In this document: in pieces, positions 47,380-54,808 of the stretch | How positions within the stretch are numbered: position 1 is the stretch's first letter | Layout of the letters: each line of letters opens with the position of its first letter | Assembly: GCA_041398785.1 (NCBI GenBank) | Contig: JAWKUA010000005.1 | Coordinates: 302,731-366,730 of the forward strand | Direction: 5' to 3' | Source: Planctomycetaceae bacterium | Lineage (GTDB): Bacteria > Planctomycetota > Planctomycetia > Planctomycetales > Planctomycetaceae | DNA: 64,000 nt | Notes under the pieces: generated by a model | Database searches by the model: none | The model's input: only the letters and a program-made list of their open reading frames with translations | Told to the model about the DNA's origin: nothing | Made by a program: the position numbers and the translations under genes

Positions 47380-47532
47380 CTATTTCTTCGCCTTTTTCTT
47401 TGCCGCCTTCTTCTTTGCGGCGGCCTTCGCGCCGGACGCGGGTTTCTTCTTACCGGCCGACTTGCCGAAAGCGCGGTCCCAGTTTTCCCAGAACTTCGGG
47501 GTTGTGCCGGTGCGTACGATTGGTCCACTCAT
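47380..47532 (-). CDS. Small Lys/Ala-rich protein (planctomycete MSGPIVRTG type)
   Basis: A 50-residue protein beginning MSGPIVRTGTTPKFWENWD, followed by a Lys/Ala tail (GAKAAAKKKAAKKKAKK). I recall short proteins with this opening and a basic tail as conserved in planctomycetes, but could not check. The tail resembles histone H1-like bacterial proteins and could bind nucleic acid. The front part is Trp-containing and may fold against a partner. No Shine-Dalgarno sequence is evident. It is shorter than the usual cut-off for automatic frames, so it is easily missed. Confidence 0.8.
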   Translation of the reverse strand: MSGPIVRTGTTPKFWENWDRAFGKSAGKKKPASGAKAAAKKKAAKKKAKK

Positions 47533-47612
47533 TGATTCAGATTCTTAATTGAAGATTCCGACAACGCGCGGGCAACAGGCCCGCGCGACGAATTTCCGTG
47601 AGGGGCGGGACC

Positions 47613-48536
47613 CTACACAAGCCCAAAGGCCGTGTCCATGTTATCTGAGATTTCCTTCAGGCGATCCGGCCCGCCGCCTCCAACTTCAGCCGCTGCCCAG
47701 CCGGTGTAACGAATCTCCTGCAGCGCCTTTCGAACGTCGGCCCAGTCGAGATCGCCTTCACCGATTTTCGTGAACTTGTCCTGTGCTCTGGAGAACCCCT
47801 TCAGGTCGAGCTTGATGATGCGGCGATTCAACTGGCGAATCCAGTCTCCCATACTGCCGTACTTCCAGTGGTTGCCGATGTCGAACTGCATGCCGACCCA
47901 CGGCGAATCGAATTCGTCAACATACTTCACGAATTTCTCAGCGGTCTGAGTTCGGTCACCGACGTTGTCGTGGTCGTACAGGAAGTGATTCCAGACGTTC
48001 TCGATGGCGATCGCGACACCAAGTTCGGACGCCAGCGGCAGAGCTTTGCTGATGTTTTCCACCGAACGCTTCCACACTTCGTCCTCCGTGCCGTCATTGC
48101 CGTGGCCGACGACCAGCAACACCGTGTGCCCGCCGACGGCGTGCGTCATTCGCAGCGCGGACTGCAGCGATTCCAGAGCCTTCGCACGCACACCGGCATC
48201 CGGGTCGGAGTGACGAACCTGCCAATGCGATGAGTTCACCGTGCCGTCAACGGGCAGCCCGGTGGCTTCGATGGCGGCCAGAGTTTCCTTCACGTCCATC
48301 GCGGGAGCATCCAGTTCGATGCCGTCGAAACCCGCGTCTTTGACGGCCTGGAATTTCTGCGTCAGCGACCCGTCGACCCTGACCATGCCGATCTTCAGCG
48401 TCTTATACAAACGGCCCTTCAGATAGCCGGGTTCCGCAGAGGCCGGTGTGGCGAATGCGGTCCCCGCAGCGACTGCTGATGCGGCAACAGCCGTGCTTTG
48501 CAGAAAACCTCGACGTGACAGGTTGAATGATGACAT
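47613..48536 (-). CDS. Tat-exported sugar phosphate isomerase/epimerase (AP endonuclease 2-like TIM barrel)
   Basis: The 307-residue protein begins with a Tat signal (NLSRRGFLQSTAVAASAVAAG). The TIM barrel (xylose isomerase-like/hydroxypyruvate isomerase-like) has FQAVKDAGFDGIELDAP, LGVAIAIENVWNHFLYD (metal-binding Glu), GMQFDIGNHWKYG (Asp and His), IIKLDLKGF and GWAAAEVGGGG (Glu). GGAG lies 10 bases before the ATG. It probably acts on a sugar or cyclitol outside the cytoplasm along with the nearby exported oxidoreductase. It is an intact relative of the disrupted gene at 25946-26979, so its presence might compensate for that loss. Confidence 0.92.
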   Translation of the reverse strand: MSSFNLSRRGFLQSTAVAASAVAAGTAFATPASAEPGYLKGRLYKTLKIGMVRVDGSLTQKFQAVKDAGFDGIELDAPAMDVKETLAAIEATGLPVDGTVNSSHWQVRHSDPDAGVRAKALESLQSALRMTHAVGGHTVLLVVGHGNDGTEDEVWKRSVENISKALPLASELGVAIAIENVWNHFLYDHDNVGDRTQTAEKFVKYVDEFDSPWVGMQFDIGNHWKYGSMGDWIRQLNRRIIKLDLKGFSRAQDKFTKIGEGDLDWADVRKALQEIRYTGWAAAEVGGGGPDRLKEISDNMDTAFGLV

Positions 48537-48736
48537 GGCAGCAGCACTCCGGAGAAGAAAAGGGGCGGTACGGCGGGATGTGACACGCTCGACGCCAGCC
48601 ATCTTAGTCGTTCAAAACAGCGCCGAAAAGCGGCGGCACCCCTCGGCGTCACCACCGCTGTGCCGTCGCGGTGATCTCTGTAGAATTCCGTCCAACCCCA
48701 AAGGTCATTCCGTCGTTTCAAGCAGGAACTTCGCTG

Positions 48737-50161
48737 ATGCAATTCTTCCTTCGCTGCAGTTCCGCGTTGCTGGTGCTGTCAGCTTCGTTTGTCCGGGCCG
48801 AAGACATCACGGTGTCGCCGCTGACCGACGAACAGCGGCTGGCCATGGCGACGATCGAAGAAAAGTCGGTGCGCAGTACGATCTCGTTTCTTGCGTCCGA
48901 CGAAATGGCCGGCCGGGACACGCCGTCGAAGGAACTCGACATCGCCAGCGCCTACGTGGCATCGCGGTTTGACGGCGCCGGTCTGAAAGCGATCGGCGAC
49001 GACGGCACGTACTTCCAGAATCATCAGCTTACCGTCAGTCGACCGCCGGCGGACGGGATTCAACTGCTGGACAGCGCTGGGCGTTCCGTCGCGGTGCGTG
49101 GTGTTCTGGCGACGGGACCGGAAAAGACGCAGTTGACCGGAACCGTGATTGACGCAGCGACAGCGGGAAAAGCAAGCCGGATCGAAGGGCCCGTCCTGGT
49201 GCCGGACATCCCGCTGCCTCCTCAGGCGCTCGGTCGCCCGGAAATGGCTCTTGCCGTCTGGTGGCGGCGGATTCGCGAGTTTCGAACGAAGAATGCACCG
49301 GCGATTCTTGTCGTTCCCGCCAGCGAAAGCATATTGCGGGAGTTGCTGCCGCTGCTGTTGCAGAAGGCTCATCTGGAAACCGGTGTGACCAGCTTCGAAT
49401 GTCCGGTTGTGATTCTGTCGGAATCGGCACCGGACCTGCTCGGTCAAAGCGTGACGCTGACAGTTCCCGCTCAGCACACCGAATCGGCCGGCGTCCGTAA
49501 CGTGATTGGCGTCATTCGAGGCAGCGATCCGGTGCTTGCGAACGACGCCATTCTGATCACCGCGCATCTGGACCACATCGGCGTTGTCGATCACGGGATG
49601 GATCGCATCAACAACGGAGCGGACGACAACGCCACAGGAGTCACGGGAGTGCTGACGCTGGCCGATGCGTTCGCAAAGCTGGATCCCGCGCCGAAGCGAT
49701 CCGTGATCTTCATGACGTTCTGGGGTGAGGAGAAGGGTCTGCTGGGGTCGAAGTACTTTGCCGAAAACCCGCTGTGGCCGCTGGACCGAATCGTCGCCAA
49801 CGTCAACCTGGAAATGATCGGACGGCCGGAATCCGACGCGCGAGAGAAGGCATGGATGACGGGATGGCGGCATTCGAATCTCGGGAATCTGCTGAATGCC
49901 GGTTCCATTCGTGTCGGCGTGGAAATCTTCGATCGCAGCGACATCGGCGAGATGCTGTACACGCGCAGCGACAACGCCTCGTTCGTGCAGCGGGGAGTCA
50001 TCGCTCACAGCGTCTCCGCCGGGTCGCTGCATGCCGACTACCACCAGCCCGGAGATGAATGGACGAAGCTGGATCTTCCCCATATGACACGCGTCATTCA
50101 GGGGCTCTTCGCCGCCGTGTTGCCGCTGGCCGACGGTGAGGTGACGCCGGAAAAACGATAG
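48737..50161 (+). CDS. M28 family zinc peptidase, exported
   Basis: The 474-residue protein has a signal peptide (FLRCSSALLVLSASFVRA). A PA-like insert region (about 95-250) precedes the catalytic domain: AHLDHIG (first His), NGADDNATGVTGVL (bridging Asp), MTFWGEEKGLLGS (Glu-Glu), LEMIGRPE and ADYHQPGDEW (last His). In M28 enzymes the fourth ligand is usually Asp in NLDMIGR; here it is Glu, which can still bind zinc. The enzyme is probably an aminopeptidase that acts in the periplasm. An M42 peptidase follows 138 bases downstream, so both may serve peptide use. Confidence 0.93.
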   Translation: MQFFLRCSSALLVLSASFVRAEDITVSPLTDEQRLAMATIEEKSVRSTISFLASDEMAGRDTPSKELDIASAYVASRFDGAGLKAIGDDGTYFQNHQLTVSRPPADGIQLLDSAGRSVAVRGVLATGPEKTQLTGTVIDAATAGKASRIEGPVLVPDIPLPPQALGRPEMALAVWWRRIREFRTKNAPAILVVPASESILRELLPLLLQKAHLETGVTSFECPVVILSESAPDLLGQSVTLTVPAQHTESAGVRNVIGVIRGSDPVLANDAILITAHLDHIGVVDHGMDRINNGADDNATGVTGVLTLADAFAKLDPAPKRSVIFMTFWGEEKGLLGSKYFAENPLWPLDRIVANVNLEMIGRPESDAREKAWMTGWRHSNLGNLLNAGSIRVGVEIFDRSDIGEMLYTRSDNASFVQRGVIAHSVSAGSLHADYHQPGDEWTKLDLPHMTRVIQGLFAAVLPLADGEVTPEKR

Positions 50162-50299
50162 CCCGAGTCGACCGCGAACGGACATCCGCATCGGGCCGCC
50201 GGATGGATTCGCCCTGCCGGTCGCAGGCACTCCGCCGGCGGCCGCTTTCCTTTCTGTCAACACCCCTGGAAGTCTCGAATCCGAAACGAATACGCTGAC

Positions 50300-51349
50300 A
50301 TGCAACTACTAAAGACGCTGACCCAGACGCCGTCTGTTCCCGGCCGCGAAGATCGCATTCGAAAAGTGATCGAGGACCACGTCCGAACAGCCGGGTTGTT
50401 CGACGAAATTTTCACGGACGCAATGGGATCGCTGATCGGCGTGCGAAAGGCGCGACCGGCGGCAGGTTCGACGTCCGGCACACCAGTGAGAGTGATGCTG
50501 GCAGCGCACATGGACCAGATCGGTTTTCTGGTGCGGCACATCGATGAAAACGGATTCCTGCGAGTGAACCCCGTCGGCGGTTTCGATACGCGAAACCTGT
50601 TTGCTCGCAGAGTCCGCGTCTGCACGACCGGACACGGTGATCTGCCGGGCGTGATGAACCCCGGTGGCCGGCCGATTCACATCGCCACCGACGAAGAGAA
50701 GAAGAAGGTGCCACAGATCGGGGAATTCTTCATCGACACCGGACTCGGACATGATGCCGTCTGCGAGAGAGTGAAGATCGGTGACATGGTCGTGCTGGAC
50801 GGACCGTTCGAAGAAGTCGGCAACAGTATCGTGTCGCAGTGTCTGGATAACCGAGTCGGATGCTGGGCGCAGATTCGCTGTCTGGAAAACCTGCGGCATC
50901 ACAACTGCGATATCTACGCGGCGTGGACTGTGCAGGAAGAAGTCGGCCTGCGCGGAGCCATGCCGGCGGCGTTCGGCATCGATCCGGACATCGGGATCGC
51001 CTGCGACACCACGCTGTGCTGCAAGACACCCGGCGTTCCGGAGGAAGATCGCGTCACCATCGCCGGCGATGGAGTCGCACTGCACGTGATGGATTCGTCG
51101 ATGATCTCCGACATCAGGCTGATTGAAGACATCGAAGCGGTCGCAAAGGAACGGGGAATCAAGTGCCAGCGAGGAATTCTGCCGCGGGGCGGTCAGGACG
51201 GTGCCGTCATCCAGCGCAGCCGCAGTGGTGTCCGAACCGTGTCGTTCGCCTGCCCCGTGAAGTACATCCACACGGTGACGGAAATGTCTCACCGGGATGA
51301 TTTGCAGTCGTATCCGGCACTGCTGACGGCGTGGCTGGAGACGCTGTGA
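50300..51349 (+). CDS. M42 family metallopeptidase (glutamyl aminopeptidase/TET-like)
   Basis: The 349-residue protein matches the M42 family of cytoplasmic aminopeptidases that form large tetrahedral oligomers. Key blocks: LTQTPSVPGREDRIRKVI, MLAAHMDQIGFLVRHID (first metal His), DTGLGHD, GNSIVSQCLDNRVGCW (Asp), WTVQEEVGLRGAMPAAF (catalytic Glu and ligand Glu), GIACDTTLC (Asp), RGGQDGAVIQRSRSGVRT and KYIHTVTEM (last His). All metal ligands are present. Length is normal. It has no signal peptide, so it works on peptides inside the cell, complementing the exported M28 enzyme just upstream on the same strand. Confidence 0.95.
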   Translation: MQLLKTLTQTPSVPGREDRIRKVIEDHVRTAGLFDEIFTDAMGSLIGVRKARPAAGSTSGTPVRVMLAAHMDQIGFLVRHIDENGFLRVNPVGGFDTRNLFARRVRVCTTGHGDLPGVMNPGGRPIHIATDEEKKKVPQIGEFFIDTGLGHDAVCERVKIGDMVVLDGPFEEVGNSIVSQCLDNRVGCWAQIRCLENLRHHNCDIYAAWTVQEEVGLRGAMPAAFGIDPDIGIACDTTLCCKTPGVPEEDRVTIAGDGVALHVMDSSMISDIRLIEDIEAVAKERGIKCQRGILPRGGQDGAVIQRSRSGVRTVSFACPVKYIHTVTEMSHRDDLQSYPALLTAWLETL

Positions 51350-51696
51350 ACATTCGGCGATGCGTGACGAATGCCCGTCCTCTGCTGTCGGCTGTCATGC
51401 GTCGGGAGGCGCACGAACGCGTCGCTGCGAAACATTCAGCGGCGGCGTACCGTCTGGCGACGGGGAAGCCGGCAGCCTTCGACATGGAATGGTGAGCCGC
51501 GATTCGCTTAAGAGTTTCCAAATTGGTTGCCATCGTTTGCGGCGAGCCGCCGTGTCTGGCGTCACCGCGCGGAAAGTCGTATCCTGTTTGACCCTGGCGT
51601 GATCGACACCTCTTGTTCATCGCCGCCCGGCTTCCTCTGCCATGTTCTGTGGCTCATGCCGGAATGGCCAGTCCCTTCTTTTCGGAGTGTGTTTTA
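51350..51696. other. Intergenic region
   Basis: About 350 bases between the M42 peptidase and zinc-ribbon genes. No gene or strong hairpin is recognised. Confidence 0.45.
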
Positions 51697-52407
51697 ATGG
51701 CAACGGAAACGTCTCATGCTTTGCAGCATCTACATCACCTGTTGCAGCAACTGGAAGCCGCCGAAACGCTTCTGGCTCACGGCCCGCGGCGAATTGCTGC
51801 CGCGGAGAAAAAAATCGTCGCCGGCGAACAGGCATGTAACGACCAGAAGGCTCAGATCCAGACCGTGCGCAAAGCGGCGGACCAGAAGTCTCTGAGCCTG
51901 AAGAGCCGTGAAGCCGACATTCAGAAACTCAGCCGGCGCCTGAACGAAGCTTCGTCGAACAAAGAGTACGACATCATTATGGCCCAGGTCACTGCCGAAA
52001 AGACGGCGAATGCAAAGCTGGAAGACGAAATCCTGAGCCTGCTGACTCAGGTCGATGAAGCCACCACGGAACTCTCCCGGCTTCAGAAGGAAGTCGAAGC
52101 GGCTCAGGAACGCGCCCTTCTGATTGGTTCGGAAGTGAAGGAACGCGAACCGGGAGTTGTCGCCGATGTTGAACGTCTGAAGGCGGAGATCCGGGAAGCA
52201 GAAACCGCGATTCCCGCCGGGGAATGCTTCAGTGCCTATCGCCGGCTTGTCCAGTCAATGGCGTCGGCGGCGCTGGCCGAAATGGACGGCGGTTTCTGCA
52301 CGGCGTGCAATACGCGAGTGACGCCGCAGGACGCGGTTCGCATCAACCTTGGTGAATTCGTCATGTGCCGTGAATGCGGGCGCATTCAGTACACGATTGC
52401 CGAATAG
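51697..52407 (+). CDS. Coiled-coil protein with C4-type zinc ribbon
   Basis: The 236-residue protein is mostly a long coiled coil (about 5-180; EAAETLLAHGPRRIAAAEKK, LKSREADIQKLSRRLNEASSNKEYDIIMAQV) that folds back as a hairpin. The C-terminus carries the zinc ribbon: CTACNTRVTPQDAVRINLGEFVMCRECGRIQY (CxxC and CxxC). This is the bacterial DUF164/CT398-type family, implicated in RNA or secretion-linked functions in chlamydiae but not settled. SSNKEYDIIMAQV is a typical conserved turn. The ATG chosen starts the coiled coil; the open frame upstream looks non-coding. Confidence 0.9.
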   Translation: MATETSHALQHLHHLLQQLEAAETLLAHGPRRIAAAEKKIVAGEQACNDQKAQIQTVRKAADQKSLSLKSREADIQKLSRRLNEASSNKEYDIIMAQVTAEKTANAKLEDEILSLLTQVDEATTELSRLQKEVEAAQERALLIGSEVKEREPGVVADVERLKAEIREAETAIPAGECFSAYRRLVQSMASAALAEMDGGFCTACNTRVTPQDAVRINLGEFVMCRECGRIQYTIAE

Positions 52408-52630
52408 CCGGCCGGCGTGACCGGGTTGCACAACTCCCGGCAGCGTCCGGCGCCGACATGGACCGCAACCGCCTGTGATTCCACGGAGCGTTGTTCCCGG
52501 CCGCGGCTGAAATACCTTATTCAGAAGTCGGCGCGGCAATGTCCTGCAATGCGTAGACAATGCGCCGCAGTCGCGGACCGCCATGACGCAATCATCGGAA
52601 ACCGCAACGCTGCTGCGCGGCGGGGACGGA

Positions 52631-52756
52631 TTATGGACCGGTCCAGTTGTACTGGTTCAGCGTCAGGCACAGGAAGATGATGCCCGTGATGACAGCGGCC
52701 AGGGACACAAACATCAGTCCGTCGTAAACGGTTGGATCAGAGTTTCGTTGTGACAT
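52631..52756 (-). CDS. 41-residue single-pass membrane protein
   Basis: The frame MSQRNSDPTVYDGLMFVSLA continues with AVITGIIFLCLTLNQYNWTGP. Residues 13-33 form one hydrophobic helix. The start overlaps the end of the upstream coiled-coil gene by 20 bases, so translation is coupled, and the three genes form one operon. The YDGLMFVSLAA and LNQYNW ends look conserved in kind among planctomycete neighbours of such operons, but I cannot check. It is too short for routine gene calls and easily missed. Confidence 0.75.
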   Translation of the reverse strand: MSQRNSDPTVYDGLMFVSLAAVITGIIFLCLTLNQYNWTGP

Positions 52757-53588
52757 GGTCCCCTCGCTCGATGCTGCCGTTACGTGTGTCTTCGACAACG
52801 ATACCAACGGCCGTGTCGGGATTGACCTCGTACACGCGGATATCGGCCTTGTACTTCCCGGGTCCGTAGACCGTCAGAATCTGGTCCTTGAAAACTTTGT
52901 CGTCGCTGCCAATCGTGACTTCGACGTATTCCTGACTGCGGTCGCGGCTTCTGTGAGTCGCCGTCACCAGACCCTCAACCTTTTCGATTTCTTTCGGCAC
53001 CGGTCCGACCACGGCCTGTCGCGGGTCAATTCCATTCTGCCGCGCCAGATCCGTCAGGCGTCCGATTTCCTGAATGTTCTGTCCTTCGCGTTCGCGAGCG
53101 GCCGCGACCAGACCGCTCAGATCGAGATTCTCGTCTTCACGCTGGCGGTTGATTTTAATAAGTTCATTGATGCGGTTTCGCTGAGCCTGCACTTCGGCCC
53201 GCAGTTCGGTGGATTCCGCCAGTCGCGATGCCGCTTCGTCGTTGGCAACTTCGATTTCCGCGATGGCCTTATCCCGCTCCTGGCGGACTTCCTCCAGAAG
53301 GTCAGTGCTCGTCTGCGTCCGGATCAGCGATTCCTGAAGATCAGACCGCAGCTTGTCGCGTTCTTCCGTCGCGGCGACCAGTTGCTTGTTGATCTCTTCC
53401 AGGTTCTGAACGTTGGACTGCTTTTCTTCCGTAAGCTGCTGGGTGAAGTTGGCCGCCTTCTTCTCTTCTTCAAGAGCCTTTTCTCGCCACTGCCCCGAAA
53501 ATGTGTACACCGCACCGGCAAAACACATGAACAGGATGCTGAAGACCAGTTGAAGAATGACCAACATCTTCCCGACGACGTTATTCAT
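52737..53588 (-). CDS. Membrane-anchored coiled-coil protein with C-terminal beta domain
   Basis: The 283-residue protein has an N-terminal membrane anchor (about 7-29, KMLVILQLVFSILFMCFAGAVY). It then has a long coiled coil (about 33-175, rich in Glu, Lys, Arg and Gln) and a C-terminal beta-rich domain (about 195-283: GLVTATHRSRDRSQEYVEVTIG, DQILTVYGPGKYKADIRVYEVNPDTAVGIVVEDTRNGSIERGDHVTT). That domain has the look of the SH3-like or FlgT/MreC C-terminal folds, which bind wall or other partners. The coiled coil would hold it away from the membrane. It is the second gene of an operon with a similar anchored coiled-coil protein 36 bases upstream and a 41-residue membrane protein. Function unknown. 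Confidence 0.85.
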   Translation of the reverse strand: MNNVVGKMLVILQLVFSILFMCFAGAVYTFSGQWREKALEEEKKAANFTQQLTEEKQSNVQNLEEINKQLVAATEERDKLRSDLQESLIRTQTSTDLLEEVRQERDKAIAEIEVANDEAASRLAESTELRAEVQAQRNRINELIKINRQREDENLDLSGLVAAAREREGQNIQEIGRLTDLARQNGIDPRQAVVGPVPKEIEKVEGLVTATHRSRDRSQEYVEVTIGSDDKVFKDQILTVYGPGKYKADIRVYEVNPDTAVGIVVEDTRNGSIERGDHVTTKL

Positions 53589-53624
53589 CGAGTTTTCTCC
53601 GCATCAACGACTTAGCTGATTCGA

Positions 53625-54287
53625 TTAAGGATTGGTTTGAGATTGAAGCTGCTGCCGGCGAGCCTGCAGTGTCTGCTCATCCAGTTGCAGACGCAGCAGA
53701 CGATCGGTCAGTGTTTTCCGCAGTTCCTGCAGCCGATATAGGTCTGTTCGGATTTCTTCCAACTGATTCTGCAGCCGGACCACGTCCTGCCGTCTCTGAG
53801 CGGTTTCGTCGCGAGTGGCCTTGCCTTCCACGGAAAGTGCCTGCAGTTCCTGCGACTTCTGCTTCAGTTCCTGATCGTAGCCGTTGGCCACACCGGTCAG
53901 TGTCTGAATCCGGGTGTTCAGTGCCTCCATGTCCTGTTGCTGCTGGACGGTGATTCTTTCGATCTCAGCCCGGATCTCCGAAACCTTCTGAGTCATTTCT
54001 GAGGTTTCGTTGCCCAGCCTCTGGCTGAGGTGAGCTCGCGCCTTGACGACGGCCTCGTAGGCGTTCGGAGACTGCCCGACGTTATCCTTCGCGCCGATGC
54101 GTGATGTGACCGTCCAGGAAGGGCTGTCGCCGCCGGACGATTCAAAGTTGTAGTCCTGCAGTTCGGGCGAAAACATGGCCGTCCGCGCGTCCGGCCGGCC
54201 GTAGTAGGCGGCAATGGACGCTCCCATCAGCATGACGCTGGTGATCGCCAGAACGATCGTCGCAAGTTTCGGAAACGCGGCTTTCAT
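53625..54287 (-). CDS. Membrane-anchored coiled-coil protein
   Basis: The 220-residue protein has an N-terminal anchor (about 8-28, TIVLAITSVMLMGASIAAYY), a short polar region (DARTAMFSPELQDYNFESSGG, GDSPSWTVTSRIGAKDNVGQSPNAYEAVVKAR) and a coiled coil to the C-terminus (about 85-220; QQQQDMEALNTRIQTLTGVANGYDQELKQKSQELQALS). It is the first gene of the three-gene operon. The pairing with the next protein, of the same build, suggests they assemble into one complex. Coiled-coil length about 130 residues. Function unknown. Confidence 0.85.
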   Translation of the reverse strand: MKAAFPKLATIVLAITSVMLMGASIAAYYGRPDARTAMFSPELQDYNFESSGGDSPSWTVTSRIGAKDNVGQSPNAYEAVVKARAHLSQRLGNETSEMTQKVSEIRAEIERITVQQQQDMEALNTRIQTLTGVANGYDQELKQKSQELQALSVEGKATRDETAQRRQDVVRLQNQLEEIRTDLYRLQELRKTLTDRLLRLQLDEQTLQARRQQLQSQTNP

Positions 54288-54808
54288 GGTGTGTCGAGTT
54301 TCCCGAGAGTGCTGAAATGATCCGATTGAAATCGTCCGCCCACAGCAATCCGCTGCGGATTCCGCGTCGGGATGCCACGAACAAAACGACGTATCCCGCC
54401 CGGCTTTTATAAGGTGCCAAAAGAATTTGAGTCAAACAGAAACTCTGTGACCAGCTCCATTTGGGGCTGGTCGAACAGAAGACGCCGCGGCATTCGCGAC
54501 CCCGATCATCCATTCCGCCTCCGCCGCGGACGGGATATCTCGCCGAGTGCGGTTTTCGCTGGACTCTCGAATCTTGGTATCGACCGCATCTGTCACCAAC
54601 TGAGTGTAAGCTGCGGAAAACGTTTCTCCCTGCCAAATTTCGCAAACACCTTCAATCGGAACAGCACGCACAGACGCCCCAGATGTCCCATTGACATTCG
54701 GATTCATGGACATCCGGCCATTTTGCTGAAATAGGGTCCAGAGCTGCACTTTTTTCGGACGTTGCTAAGCTTCCTGCCCTGCCAAAAGGTGTATTGGAGG
54801 TGTTCTGA
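54288..54808. other. Divergent intergenic region upstream of glgX
   Basis: About 520 bases between the coiled-coil operon and glgX. It holds a doubtful minus-strand frame and the promoters of both units. No repeat is evident. Confidence 0.5.
54432..54713 (-). CDS. Doubtful small frame
   Basis: A 93-residue frame from ATG 54713 (or 54707) opposite glgX. The peptide starts MSMNPNVNGTSGASVRAVPI and contains GVCEIWQGETFSAAYTQLV, which has acceptable composition, but no signal, motif or ribosome binding site. It may be chance. Confidence 0.25.
   Translation of the reverse strand: MSMNPNVNGTSGASVRAVPIEGVCEIWQGETFSAAYTQLVTDAVDTKIRESSENRTRRDIPSAAEAEWMIGVANAAASSVRPAPNGAGHRVSV

Noticed and set aside
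48779..50305. A 508-codon minus-strand frame opposite the M28 peptidase
   Set aside because: The peptidase motifs on the plus strand are unequivocal.
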